This document shows, one piece after another, positions 40,470-53,496 of a DNA stretch of 64,000 nt. Under the pieces are notes generated by a model that saw only the letters and a list, made by a program, of their open reading frames with translations, had not been told where the DNA came from and searched no databases. The stretch is from Rallus limicola (lineage: Eukaryota > Chordata > Aves > Gruiformes > Rallidae), in the NCBI GenBank assembly GCA_022605955.1, contig JAKCOZ010000041.1, positions 4,905,001 to 4,969,000 of the forward strand, read 5' to 3'. Made by a program: the position numbers and the translations under genes. Within the stretch, counting starts at the first letter, position 1; each line of letters starts with the position of its first letter.

Positions 40470-43400
40470 CCACCACCCCCACATACAACTTAATAATTTT
40501 GCATGTGAGATTTTTAAGTGTTAAGGGTTTCTGAAGCGTGCCCACAGACTACAGGGACACAGCTCAAGAAAAAATGAGCTTCTGAGACTGTAATTAAAAG
40601 TGATGGTGAGAAAAGCGAGGGCAAAAAAATAATACATAAATAACTTGAGAATTCTTAACTCTTTAATCTCCCCCATAAAAAAATAAGCATTAGTTAATTG
40701 AACTGCAAAATTGCTATTACACAACTATGCAAATTTCTTAGAAAATTTCTGACTGTGAAGTGGGGACATTTTTCCTAATTTGTTTGCCAATTAAAATATT
40801 CTCTTATTTGTATTATATTTGGTGATGACTGTGGATGTTATGATTTCATCTAACTTCTACAAACTGCCTAACTTCAGATTTATTTCATTTAAGGCTCACA
40901 AACATTTACATGCTGCCTGATGTTTTCTCGTTAGGGAAGCTGCAAGCTCTCAATTGTTAAGTTGAAAGTTCTACTGAAACATCTATCTCAGAAGGAGGAC
41001 CACATTAAATTTATAATGTATACTGTAAAAAATAGTGCCCAGTCATCAGTTTTTCAAGAAACATAAAAGATACAGATGGTCTGCTTCCTCCTGCTTCATG
41101 TTTCCAGGCGCTGGACATTTTTCACTTAACTGACAATCTGCTAACAGGCTTTAGCATTCCAACTGAACCCAAAGAAGTGATGCCCAGATAACAGAAACGC
41201 AGGTTTCTGATGCAGCCCTGCAAGGGTTACTATTTGATGGAAACTAGATGTTGGAGAGATTCATTAAATTACTCCCAAATCACAAGAACTGACCCCTCTG
41301 CAGGGGAACCACGTGGATGGATCCTTTCTCTAAGCAGAGCCAACAGTGTCCAGCTTGGGAAGATGCAAGAACCGAGCAACCACACAACCAATGGCTCCTA
41401 CAGCAAGGGCTACCCCAAGTATCCTTCAAGAAGTGAGGATCTTGAGCTTCACTTCAAGGCACACAGCACTGCTACACTCGCCTCAGAAACGCCACACTTC
41501 TCTCACCCAGCAGCACATCCCCTATTCACATTCCTCTGAGGTAAATGCAGGAAACTGCTGCCAAATGTACTTTGTCATGCAGCTTGAAAACGGTCAAGGA
41601 ACTACTAATGCAGGCTGGAAAGAAAATGTTGAAGCAGCATATTTTCCAGAACATTACATTCATGCTCTGTAGTAATTACTGTTTATACTGCCTGTACTGG
41701 TTTGTTTGGGTTTAGTCGGTTTATTAAACAGGTAAGAATACAGTAACAGCCTCACAAAACCTACCAACACCTCTTGGAGATAAAACTTTGCTTAATATAA
41801 AACGAAGAATTAAAGTTACATGGGTACCACTCTGGGAATTTTTTGGTATTTGGCTTTGAGATTGTTCCATTAAGCTCCTGTTGGCAGCTGAGCACGAGAC
41901 GTACAGGACAATGCAGTGAAGGTCCCCAGAGCTTCTGAACACAGATAACCCAAAGACAAAATGGTACAATAAGTAATTACAGCTACAAAATTTAAGATCT
42001 GAAGCCTCTAGGCATATAGGGAAATATAAATGATGACAGTCTCAAGCAGTAAAAAAATTGTGGAGTTGATAGGGAATGAGAATTTAAATAAACCCATTTC
42101 CTGGTCTGCTCAGCTATAACAACGTCCCTTTGTTTGTATTCTTTCTAATTTAGCTGCTTGACAACTTCATTCAACCTTCAGGAGCAAACACAGGCATCGA
42201 TTATCTCTGAACATCCTAATGACTGGAGACTGGGGCACAAACCATAGAAGTGGAGTTTCTGGTTGCAAGTGAAATTATAGTTTGCCCTACAAGATTGCAC
42301 AATAAATCAGAGAACAAATCAGCCAACATAGGGGCTCTGGGGTCACTGAAGTGATGTTGACACATTACAATAATGAGAACTTGAAACACCTCATGCCCTA
42401 TTGATTTTTAAGCTGAATCATTGCCACTGCAGGAGATTACAAGACTGTGTACTGGAATCATGACCCACATGGGAGATGCTGATGAAAAATACAAACAATT
42501 GCACCAAAATAGTTCTGTACCTGTATCTATTATAACCCAATACCCTTCCCTCGCCCCTCCCAAGGTCTCAGCCTGCAATTCAATGAACATTTAACCGCTT
42601 CACTATCTCACTTAAATCCACTTCCCCTTTCTATTTTCTTCTTGATCTCCATTAATTATGTAGATACATAATGTAGACTTGAAGTGACACTTAAAAAAAA
42701 TTCACAGAAACTGCATAATAGATAAACTAGCCTACAAGAAATGCCTTCTCATGTTCCAAGTAGCTTTCATTTTTCACTCAACAGCAAATTATTCTATGAT
42801 ATTAAAATAAATCCAATAATCACCAACTTATTTTTCGCATACAATAGAGAATATGTAAATGTCAAAAGCCTTGGCACCAGCTAAAGAAAAAAAAAGCCCA
42901 AAAACAATGTTGTTCTTTGTCCTCTTACTTCCACTTGACAGCGTTGAGAGCCAAGAAGCTGTTAGAGAGGTGACCAGTGACACAAGATGATTACAGTCCT
43001 GTCACGACAAAAAGAGCAGTTATAATTTGCACGGCAGCAAATTACTTTAGGAACACATCATTTTGCTTAAGGGGAGAAAATAATACCTCTATTATCACTA
43101 CCAGGCAAGAGATCTCATGCAACGACTCAGAGGTCCAAGTACATAGAGAAACTATTTAACCAATGCCTCCACTGTAAATACACTTCGAAGTTTTCTTTTA
43201 TTCTTTTCAATAAGTCTTTTTTAAGTACTACAATGATGCTCTTAATAAAGCATAATAGCTTGCCAACTTCCAGGGCAGAAGAAAGAAAGGGCCAACTTGG
43301 GCGTAAGGGGAAGGGTAACTCCATGAAGAACCAGGGAATCTGTGGCAGAGAGAAGAAACTTTTACCTCTCATTGCACCTACCAGCAAAATGGATTAAAAA

Positions 43401-44059
43401 TTAGTTAAATATATCCTAAGGATTAGCTCCTGGTATGCTCCTCCTCAGAGATACGTTTTTAATCAGTAGCTCTGCACTTGGCAGTTATTCCTTTGGGGGG
43501 AAGGGGGCGAATTTTCAAATTATTTCTCTTCTGAAATTCAGTGCCATCAGCAAGACTCCAACGAAAGAGGGGACAGAAGGACAACGAACCACAATTCACC
43601 CATTAGAAACCCTGCTTTAGGAGCTCCTCACAATGGTTAAGGTGCTTTAATCCTCAACGTGCCTCTCCGAGACTCAGGTGGGATCCATAACCTTTCAATG
43701 TGAAATAGAGACCAAGGGGAAGGGGCATCAACAGTTCCAGTTCTATGGGAATGCAGGTGTTTGTGTTGTGTCCCAGGCACGCTGCAGATTGTCAGGATGC
43801 AGGTTTGAACACACATATCCCTCCAATCCCTGCCGCCCCCAGAGCACCTACAGTTGTTTATTTCTTCCCTTTTCCCAGCAGAGTAGATTAAGGTACCTCA
43901 ATTTTTCTTTCTGTCCATGCCCAAACTGCTGGCACTTCATCTCATGCCTAAGCCCAGTAAGTATACTTAAACTACTTGATCTGCTCCCTGATCTTCCCTG
44001 AGAGGCACGCTCAGACAAATTAGTACACATCAACTGTGTTAAGTGCCACAAAACCAGCA

Positions 44060-44160
44060 GCTATAATCATTATTAATGGGGAAAAGCACTTCACAGCCCT
44101 ATCTCCTGCGGAATAGTCGGGGGCCTACCGGCGATTTTAATTACCAGTAGGCAACACAGT
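44060..44160. promoter_or_regulatory. candidate conserved non-coding element with hairpin
   Basis: Contains ATAATCATTATTAATGGGG and GATTTTAATTACC, dense homeodomain-like cores, plus retained CpGs (ccggcgat). The 6-bp inverted repeat gcctac (44123-44128) and gtaggc (44147-44152) encloses the TTTAATTACC core. Function is inferred from motif content alone. Confidence 0.3.
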
Positions 44161-47100
44161 ACCTGTAGTACACCAGCAGCTACCATAAAACCAGGCTTTT
44201 CTAGGAGGAAAAATGTAATATCTCTCTCCTAACAATATAATAACTTTTTGACAGTTGGGAAACACTAGTAAGAGAAAATCCAAAAAGAAGATGCTCAATG
44301 TCACACGTTGAACAAGCAGCAATAAGTACAACTAGGAACTGTCCAGAAGACAGGTGGCAGATCTTTGCAGCACCTTGAGAAGAGGAGCATACATACATGT
44401 GGCAAGGAAAAGCCCCACATGACTCAAAAATTTGCCTGTTGGACACTCCCAGCAGATGGGAGAACAACATGCCCCACAGGTTGATCTGCTTTGGGCCAAC
44501 CCTTTCTCCAAGGCCACTATGAACCTCCATAGTTGCAGAGACATGCAAACCCGACTCAGATTACTGATACGACCTGATAGGACTGCACCTGTTTCTTTTT
44601 TTTATTGAGTGTTTTATGTTCTGGGAACCAGTTCTGTTAGATGAAACATTATATTCAATATTCTCCCTGCAGTTCTGTAACTTCTATAGAACCCAGTATC
44701 AGTAAACGTAACAAATCCTTAAATTAATTTTGCTAATGTCAATCTTAATTAATGGTGTGGTAGAATTCATCAGACAATTTTAACAATCCTTTGATGCTGG
44801 GCAGCATTAGAATACAACTGTGTCACCATTTACCATTTTTCATCAAAAGAAATGTCAGATCAGTTAAGGGGATAGCCTATAGAGCAAGAAAAGCCAACCC
44901 ATCAATAGCAAAAAAAAAAGCTTTAAAAAATGTTATCATGAAGTTAGCATATAAATATTTGGAAAATTAGCATGGCTATAAATGCACTATTAACATTTGT
45001 ATTTTGGAGCTGTACTTTGAGGAAAAAGAAACCATGTCAGCACACAAAAAAAAAAAAACACTGCCTGTATTTTTTCGTTATTAGCAGTAAGAGAATGTCT
45101 CAGCAGCATCACAAATACTTTGTAAACCTTATTTATAACAAGACAGGACCCCTTGGCAGAGGAAAACAATTGCTGGCATGTGATTTCCTGCTAAGAACCC
45201 TCCATGTAATTTGCAGGACAGACACAGCTGTTCCAGTTGTGCAAAGGCTGCTCAGCCTCTGAGAGAGAACTGTAAACGTCCGAGGGAGCGGTGGTAACGG
45301 CAGGAGATCCAACTGCTTAAAACCCCAAATATTCTCAAATGAAAACCAGAGAAATAACACTAAGGCTGCTTATTTTTTGAAGGAAACAAAAAGGACAGTT
45401 GGAATAATTCCAAATAGATGTCACAGAGAACCAGAAAGTTCCGTTCTCAGGAGAAAAGGACACAGGAATGTGCAATGAAAATGAAAAGCAAAGCAGGAGG
45501 ACGTGTCCCCTCCAGCCCCCTGAGGCTTTTCTAAACGGAACAGGTAGAGGTAATGGTCAGCCTGTGTTGCCGAAGCTCAACATTCAAGGAAATGTAAGGA
45601 GTTTCCAAAGTAGAACTAAATCTTCATACCCTGATGTCTAAAACCTGTTGTCTTCAAGACCAAACTCACCCGTCCAACATTACACATCAAGACAAAGCTA
45701 AAACAGGTAATAAATAAGCTCGACTCTAATCAAGGGGTTGTATTTCTCTCTTGGAAACTTCAGCCAACACTTCCTTACATAATGCAAAGTGGCCATTTCG
45801 ATAAATCCCAGGGTTCTGAGCCTTTTACCTCTCGCACTGAAACAGGGCTGGGATTTATTTTCCCATCAGCCACACGGTGTCACTGCAGCGAAGTACAAAT
45901 GGGAACCCGGCCTATTTATCGGAACGCGGGTAAAAGCTCTGCCATTGCCACGGCCACATTTTGCTTCCTCCTTTAAGGAAATCACGGGACGAGGTAACAT
46001 AGCTGGAAGATGCCACGATGCAATACGTTCAAAGCTTCCAGACTGCCTGGACCAGAACAGAAATGACACGAACTTCCCCAGTTAACACAGCACAACAGCT
46101 CTGTTGATACTGGAATACTTCTGGTGTTCATTATCACCTGTGCATCCCACTGGCTGAAGTTTCTGAAGGCTCATGGAAATGAATCTGTGCTACGTGTATA
46201 AATCTCATTAAGAAAATAGATTACTAGAGTAAAACCTAAAACTCTCAAAAAAATGCTCAGGTGTGCCCTTTCCCACATCAGTATGGAATGCTGCCCATCC
46301 AAACGGAGTAACTGGCCCCCCAAACTGTGTCCAGCTTAGAGAACAGGATTTCAGACCTGAATGGGGGAGGGAATGATACCATAACCTGCTCCAGGACCCT
46401 TTAGCTCACATGGTTTTTGGACCTATCATTTTCAAACATAAAATGCACTTCCTAGAAAATTCATAGCGTTGCTAAGGCACAATCTAATTCAATCCTTTCT
46501 CCCAGTCATCCAAACCTGTAGAGAGAATGGAGACACAAAGATAACAGAACCACTGTAAAAATACATCCTTTATACCTTACAACTAAAAATCCAACTGTAT
46601 AGATTCTTTAGAAGTGGATTTTTCTTGCTGCAATACCACTGACAAAAGATTCAAAGTAACTTTTCTTGAACACTTGCTTTCCTTTTGATGTCACAGCACC
46701 ATTTTCCACCCTGTAATCTCTTTGTATATCTTACTGGCCCACACTGTGCCCCATATTTGGGGTATGGCAGGTTAAAAAAGTCATGCCATATCAACTTGTA
46801 GCTTCAAACACCGTGATGTGATTCATTCTTTTGTGCAGTCCAATAACAATCTGTCCTAAATGGGGGATGGGAGGAAGGTACTAGTAAAGTTCAGCTCTGG
46901 TATGTATTTGAGGCTGCTTAATTTGCACTAAAAAGACCAGCGGGTGCAGGAGACACTATGTAAAGTACAACGTATATACTGATGTATCCAGGCATAAGCT
47001 GAAAACTCTAAGAAAAGAGAGCAGAAACGTGAAAAACTATAAAAGGTGGATGTAAACAGTATTTTACTCTGTATTCCTGTCTCCCTCACCATCTGCATTG

Positions 47101-47971
47101 ACAGACTTGTATTTTTTAACAGTTCTACACAAAAAGAAATTAGAAAAGAAATCATAATTGTAAATATTGAAGATGATTGCCATGTTGTTTCAAATCCCTT
47201 GCCCATTTGTTACAAGATACTGCTGTGTATCTTGTGTCTTTCCTGTTAACATTTCGTGGAGTACTTCCATAAACATACGTTTGTTCTTGTTCCCAGCACT
47301 TTGTTCTGTCACTGCAGCAGATGGCTTTACGCTGAAGCATATGAAAATATTAAATTCTTTATCAACCCGTTGAAGTTTGAAATGTCTGCAAGTAATAAGT
47401 ATTTTGACAGCTATTTCTTTAATTCAGATATTACAGAGTGCTATTTAATGTCTCCATACAAGTTCCCTATTTGCTACCATCTACTCCCAAACTACAGTTT
47501 TATTTGAACTTGATTAATAGTAGAATTGCTTCATTCAAAATAACATCAGTTCTAAGCAGAATAGTATCTTTTGCTATTTGTCTGTCCAGAGTAAGGTAAG
47601 AGCTAATTCTAAAAATCATGGCTACACACAACAGGGGCTGGTATCATGCGAAAACAGAGTCTGGAGCACCCTGGGACTTTGTGCCCACTGCTCCTTCACC
47701 GCCTTTAAGACAGATGGATTTCCCACAGCAACTGGGAAAGCACTGTCTTCACTGATTTGATTCCAGTTCCCTCTAACACAACCTCCTATCTTACACCAAA
47801 CTCACTGCTGGCTCCAGTAAACAGAGCAAACGAAAACAAAAAGAAAAATCAAATTAAGAGAGTGTCCAACATGTTCATGGAATTCAGTTACAGTTTGTGA
47901 AATAAAATTCCCAAGACAAAACCCAATCATATGCATTGGCTCGTTAGGGACATACCCCTTTAATTTCTGTT

Positions 47972-48530
47972 TGTGCTGGGTCTGGCTGGGACACAGTTAA
48001 TGTTCTCATTGTAGCTCGTGTGGGCTGTGGTTTGGGTTTGTGCTGGGATCCATGCTGGTCCCTCAGGGATGTTTCTATCCCTATGGAACAGCACTCACAC
48101 AGAGCAGAAGGCTTTCCTGCTCCTGACTCCATCCCATCTGTGAGTGGGTCGGCGGTGCATGAGGGGTTGGGAGGGGACACAGCTGGGACAGCAGATCCCC
48201 AACCAAAGGAATGTTCCAGACCAGATGGCATCATTTTCAGCAGATAAACTTGGGGGGAGGAGCAGAAAGGGGAGATGTTTGGAGTGATGGTGTTTGTCTG
48301 CCCAAGTCACCGTTACACATGATGGAGCGGATCACCTGCCTGCCATGGGAAGTGGGAATGAAGTCTTTGGATTGCTTGGCTTGCGTGCACAGCTTTTGCT
48401 TCACCTACTAAACTGTCTTTATCCCAACCCACGAGTTTTCTCACTTTCTCTCTTCCAAAACCCCTATCCCACCAAGAGTGAGCAAGGGGCTGCGTGGGGC
48501 TTGGCTGCCAACTAGGGTTAAACCATGACA
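47972..48530 (+). mobile_element. solo LTR of an avian ERVL-like family, copy B
   Basis: Starts tgtgctgggtctggctggga and ends ggttaaaccatgaca, with the TG...CA termini expected of an LTR. Landmarks shared with 24710-25270 include gttgggaggggacacagctg and ctgtctttatcccaaccc. The 3' end is better preserved than in copy A. The sequence ctgtt flanks it on the left (47967-47971) and recurs three bases past the right end (48534-48538), a possible worn target-site duplication. No internal retroviral genes are present. Confidence 0.82.
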
Positions 48531-49514
48531 CGGCTGTTTCCTCATTTTCTGACAGAGGCTGTTGGTTCCTATATAGAGCATAAAGGATACTGCATAGGAA
48601 ACAGCACAACAGAGCCTCTCGGGCCCCACGGCTCTCTTACACTTCAAGAGTTAAAATAAGTCCCAACTACTCCAACATATTTTGTGTAATCAGCGTTTTA
48701 TTCATAAACCTACTGTTATGTCATTAATAGAAGATGGGAAAGTCTGTGTAGTTGTCACAAGAAAAAATTATGTTCTATAAATAAAGCAGAAAATATTCAA
48801 ACAAGCTTAGTTTTGATTATCTGACTGTATTTTAAATTCTAAAGACATTACTAGAGGAATAAGGGAAGCCCTCATATGTAATATAGATTTTCTAAGAGTT
48901 TATATAGAACCAATTCCTTAAATGTGTCCAATTCTGAGCACATTATACCTGCTTTGGCACTACTGAGAGGATTACTCAGTGCTTCCATAAATACAGACCA
49001 AGAAGTTTTCTCAGAACTAAGAGACAAACTACATCCAGGTTTCACTAGGAATCAAACACCTGAGAGGGGAGTGGGGAGCAGGGAGTGAAGAAGTGCACAC
49101 CTCATTGCACTACACCTCAAAAAATACCCCAAACCCAAATCAAAAACAAACAAGCAAACAAAAAAACCCAACCCCCCAAAAACCAGGCCCAATGGAAGAT
49201 CCAAGATCTTACCAGAAACTTTGCAGGAGGCCAGTATTTCCCCAACTGCTTCCTGGGAAATATTTACAGTACTGATTCACTGCCTTGCCTCACAGGTGGA
49301 TAAAAATAGCCAGAGGTCAGCTGGAGAACTTTGTTTAAAAAACTAAATTCTTGCTAGAGACACAAGAGAGATCCAGCTACTGAATGGGAAATGAGCTTGG
49401 GTTTTGAGAAAGGTTTTCTATTTTAGTAAAAGGAATACACAGAAATGAGAACAAGTTTTGCTGGTTATAAATTCCTTCTACACTATGTCTTCCCATACAC
49501 AAAGGGGCACAGCT
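48531..49514. other. non-coding stretch with A/C-rich tract
   Basis: No gene recognised. An A-rich, C-punctuated low-complexity tract lies at 49118-49184. The two overlapping plus-strand ORFs at 49085-49303 are translations of it and are not credible genes. A short splice-flanked segment (49213-49252, minus) is noted among the rejected items. Confidence 0.6.
49118..49184. repeat. A-rich low-complexity tract
   Basis: Long stretch built of CAAA/CAAAC units with a C6 run. It could be the relic of a repeat tail, but no element is recognisable beside it. Confidence 0.65.
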
Positions 49515-49775
49515 GCAGTTCTCTGACATTGTCTTTCCAAACCTCTCCTAAAAGCTTCCAGTGATAGAAATCCCATAATCTTCCTAACTCATCTCATTAA
49601 ATATTAAGCACTCTTACTATCAGGAAGCCTTTTCTAATGCCTAATTTAAATCTTCCTTGGTATAATTTAAGCCCACAGCTTCACACCCTACTCCCTACAG
49701 ACAGGGAGAAGTTATCTCCTTGTCTGTTACCTCCAATCGCATGTTGGAAATTGTCCCTTCGAGCAAAAAAGCAGT
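49515..49775 (-). mobile_element. old CR1/L3-like LINE relic
   Basis: Motifs in order match the reverse complement of an old CR1/L3 3' region: ccagtgatagaaatcccata, actatcaggaagccttttct, aatttaaatcttccttggt, taatttaagcccacagct and gagaagttatctccttgtct. It is far more diverged than the CR1 copies at 27.5 and 38.9 kb, so it inserted much earlier. The plus-strand ORF at 49637-49915 partly covers it and is not a gene. Confidence 0.7.
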
Positions 49776-50199
49776 CTACTGTCAACAGTGTTGAAAGACC
49801 AAATGAAACACTTGTTACTAACTCAAGTGAAACCCAGGGATTTTTGCAGTTCTCCATCATGCAGAAAAATAAGAAGGAAGTTTCTCAGAGGGGAAAAAAT
49901 GGACATTACTTTTAAAATGCCAAAACGAAACACGGCAAAGTTGTAATACTCCCTCTTTCTTCTTCTCTTCCATGCTTCCAGTTTTCTTAGAAGATTGATA
50001 AAATTTGTTAATGTGTTAAAATAACTAAAAAGGATTTTTAGTTACCTAACCAATGAAGTAACTGCCTGGAAAAAAAAAATTGCTTGGATGCTGTTAGAAT
50101 TTCACAGCCTTTATGCTTCACAGACATAAAGATTTGGGGAAATAGAGGTATACGTCCTGCATGCCATTTTTTAAAGATAATTCCCCATAAGAATCTCAC

Positions 50200-50270
50200 C
50201 TTTCTCATCCATCTTTGTCTCCTGTTATCTTAATGGGCACAGTGCCCTTGGCTCGTCTGTAGTGCTGAAG
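50200..50270 (-). CDS. candidate 5' exon carrying a translation start
   Basis: On the minus strand a strong acceptor (CTTATTTTCTTCCAG|C) and a strong donor (GAAAG|GTGAGA) enclose 71 nt. Near the 3' end is ATG GAT GAG AAA G in a near-ideal start context (ACAAAGATGG, A at -3 and G at +4), giving M-D-E-K and leaving phase 1. The upstream part is closed in every frame once spliced to a phase-0 donor, as expected of a 5' UTR. Read in phase 0 it is open for 21 codons (LQHYRRAKG...), then hits a TGA overlapping the ATGGATGA start. It lies 7.9 kb downstream of the CpG-island donor on the same strand. The gene is not identified, and a decoy exon cannot be excluded. Confidence 0.35.
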
Positions 50271-51479
50271 CTGGAAGAAAATAAGAACAGCCCAATCCAC
50301 CTCACCTCCATGAATGCACAAGATGAGTCTGTGAGTCACACACTCAGTGTATGAGTAGCTGAAATCTGCATGCTCTACTTTTGCTGTTGTTCTGCTTAGC
50401 CAAAGCCAAGCAACACACTAGCCAATGACTCACACACAATTATTTCATAACTTTAGTCATTTGGCTGTTTATCACCTAAACAGAGTTTAATACCAATTTC
50501 TGGAACAGATTTGCATCACCTTCCCTAGGTACATATATCTTCCAAAATTACAGAAGCGTTTTCCATTCATCACTGTTGTGCTCTACCCTCGGTTCACAGT
50601 CGCTGAAATAACCCACTGCTCATGAGGTCCACCCATCTGACAACTCAGGACGGTGAGGTAATACAGGCTGGAAGGAGGTTATGCAAGAACAGTCCTTCAG
50701 ACCTTCTCGGATCTCCCCCCTCTAAGTGCAGAGATGCTAAACCAGTATGATGTATCATGTCACAGCCCTTCTTCCAAAAGACTTGCCTTCCAAACCCTTG
50801 CATTTCTTCTCTCCCCACACTTGCTCTGTGAGGTTATACGGACGGGATAAACATACCTGGCAGTAACTATTCCAAGAAACAAGACCCGAGAGCAGGCAGA
50901 ACTAATCAATTCTTCAATGTATCAGCAACAGTGTTCGACTTTTACCTTGTTATGACACAGATGCTCACACACACTTTTCTACATGTACACACTTCTATAA
51001 ATTCAGGACCATAACAGGTTCTGAATAAAACTTTCTAGTGACTTCAGCAAATTAAATAACCTCAAAACCTCTGCCTCAAAGAAGTCCAAGAGATCTCGTC
51101 AGCTGTGAGAGCCACAGCCTCAAATGTCTAATGTCTTATAATAACCACTACATAATCCTGATTATATTGTAAATCACAGCTAATATTTGGTTCCAAATCA
51201 TTAGTTAAAACACTTTAATTCAAAGTTGTTATTTAAATGTCCAAAGAAGCATGTCTTAGATTAAAAGTAAAGATTCTCAAAGCAAATAATAACAGGAAAG
51301 GGTTGAACCAAACTACAGAAATCAAAACACATGTGGGACATAAGCCTGAGGTCTGAATCGGAATCTCTGACATAAGACTGCAGCCAGGAGTAGAGGAACC
51401 CTTTACTACTTTTTCAGGTCCACCAGGAACATGAAACACCAACGTCATCTGCAGCATGGGAGATTCTCATTTGCCTACT

Positions 51480-51680
51480 GAAAGAACTGTTTCAAGACAG
51501 TAAAGATAGTTAAGTGCTGAACAGGTGGTCTGGAGAGTTAATGGAACTCCCCTTATTGACAGGTTTTAAGGATGGATGTTTATCACAAATGACGCTTGCA
51601 AAGATGATCCTCTAGGGAGTCGGGCAGGACTTAATGCCATGGAAGAGATGTCCTCTCCACCACTATTTTTCTACCATTGC
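51480..51680 (+). mobile_element. probable old CR1/L2-like LINE 3' relic
   Basis: Weak resemblance to the 3' region of CR1/L2-type elements: ggtggtctggagagttaatg, aactccccttattgacag, ggttttaaggatggatg and gatgatcctctagggagtc occur in the expected order. It is highly decayed and the boundaries are approximate. Confidence 0.35.
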
Positions 51681-53457
51681 CAAGCATCCCATTAACATCA
51701 GGGTGGAATTTTGCTCAGCTATACAGAACTGATACCAAATGGAAGCAGAACTAACATGCTGCTCCCCCTCCGCCCCCCCCATTGTCAGAGTGTCTTGCCC
51801 TGGTCTGAACAGTTACCCCACAGAAACATTACCATACCAACATGCTTCTGTTAAGTAGATACAGCACTAACACACAGATTTGGGCTCCAGCCCATATGCC
51901 ATTGCTCAGTAGTTAACAGGTGCCACAGAACAGTGTATGAGAAAAAGACAACTGTATGACATGGCTGATGTTTATGAGTTGCAGTTACTCCTGTAAGTAA
52001 CTTGCTTCTTTTTAGTCATGGCGTGATTTGGTGAATGGGGTCTCTGCTCCAGAACATGCAAGCATTTCCTAAGAGCTCAGCCCACTGTACCTATTGCCCA
52101 GCCAGCAGCCACATGTACACTCGTTCTAAAGTTTCATTTCCTTGGCAACTCACAGACTGTAACGTATCTCAAATCTGAGCTCCTCTCTGACCCCAGTTTT
52201 CTAGCTCTGAAGCCCACCCTTAAGTCTCTGTGGTCAGAAGGGGTGCAACCCCCAAACCACAGCTACTACATGGAGCTGGTGAAAAGCTATGTTCTTACAG
52301 CCTAAAATCTGGGCAAACACAAGTTCTGAACTGTTACACGACTGTGCTAAGTTTGAGTTCACAATTATAGACACATTGGAGAGATGGAGATATCTTAAGA
52401 ATACAATATCTAATGCCATACTTAACATCTTCCTCTAGTAAATATTACTCCCTGTCGTGGCTCAAAGGAAGAACAAGCATGAAGGAAAAGGCTCACACTT
52501 CCAAATATACAATGCAATTCTACTGATACCCATGGCTTCTGCGTTGGAAGAAAGTTCAGTGTGCCACGGCTGGATTTTTGACTCTGCTGACACTGGGAAA
52601 GACTCTCCACCAGAAAGAAAGGCGAGATCTGGGCCAGGGAGCAAGATCATCCAAGAACAAGGCAGTGGTATCCTGCTTCTCCTGGTAACTGCCAGGACTA
52701 GTGCAGGATTACAGGCTCCTGTGGTGCTGGCTGAACTGGCAAGGTGGAAAAATGGGACACTAGGTCACTGCTCACTACACAGACTGTACCAATATCTGGT
52801 TTAAAATATCAAAAGCCTTCAGATGAAAACAGCAGAAGATGTTAATTTCAAATCTAGTCTTGCAAGGTAGTCAAACAAAAAAGAGTTTCCTCTGTATCAC
52901 AACCAGTCTCAACCTTTCCCTGCACACACCGCTGACAGCAGAGAAATTCCTCTGAAAAACCAATCTACCTCTCACACGCCACTTGTTGATATCACACATT
53001 AAAAGGCTGGGTCACAGAAAATCTCAGGCCAGAGCTGAACTGCATCCAGCAGGATCACCATGCCAAAGGATACCTTGTGTCAAAAGGGGAGAGCAATGAT
53101 TACAAACTGAAGCTGGATGCTAACACAAAAACATACAAGCCACCTAAAGCAGTATGAGGAGAGGGAAGGGCTTGATCTGCATGCCACGTTCCTAAAAGAT
53201 TTGCTCTGGTGTGGCAGCAGCTCTCCAAAGATACCAAGTCTCATCCTAAAGGAACCTCTTCACCAAAGCAATGCTATTTTTGTTAGAGCACCACGTATTA
53301 GTGCAAGTTCCCAGCAGCAAACTCTCCAAATAAGTGATGCGCCACACATGCCTCTCGCACCACTTTGCTGTAAGACATCTTCACAGCCAGACAGTCATTA
53401 GTGTCAGACTAATTACTAGCCAGAAACAAGTCCTCATATAAGCTACAATTGACTTAC

Positions 53458-53496
53458 CCAAGAAAAAGGACCAAACCTCATTCCCGGACTAATGAA
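53458..53496 (-). other. candidate 39-nt exon, minus strand
   Basis: A good acceptor (CTTCTGTTTACATGCAG|T) and a strong donor (CTTGG|GTAAGTC) enclose exactly 13 open codons, FISPGMRFGPFSW, in phase 0 to phase 0. It lies between the CpG-island donor and the 50.2-kb candidate exon and would keep frame with the former. Small size and the abundance of pseudo-exons keep confidence low. Confidence 0.18.

Larger units (their letters stand above)
39443..47971. other. single-copy non-coding stretch with enhancer-like blocks
   Basis: No coding exon recognised. Contents: an (ATA)n microsatellite (40447-40469), low-repeat motif-dense blocks at about 42080-42330, 44060-44160 and 44690-44870, and a block with unusually many CpGs for its surroundings at 45720-46080. 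ORFs are at most about 115 codons without family resemblance. Confidence 0.5.

Noticed and set aside
47944..48647. Cluster of 66-98-codon ORFs
   Set aside because: They overlap a solo LTR and its flank.
49213..49252. 40-nt minus-strand segment with donor CTG|GTAAGA, phase-compatible with the 50.2-kb exon
   Set aside because: Weak acceptor and very short exon, next to low-complexity sequence. Not reported as an exon.
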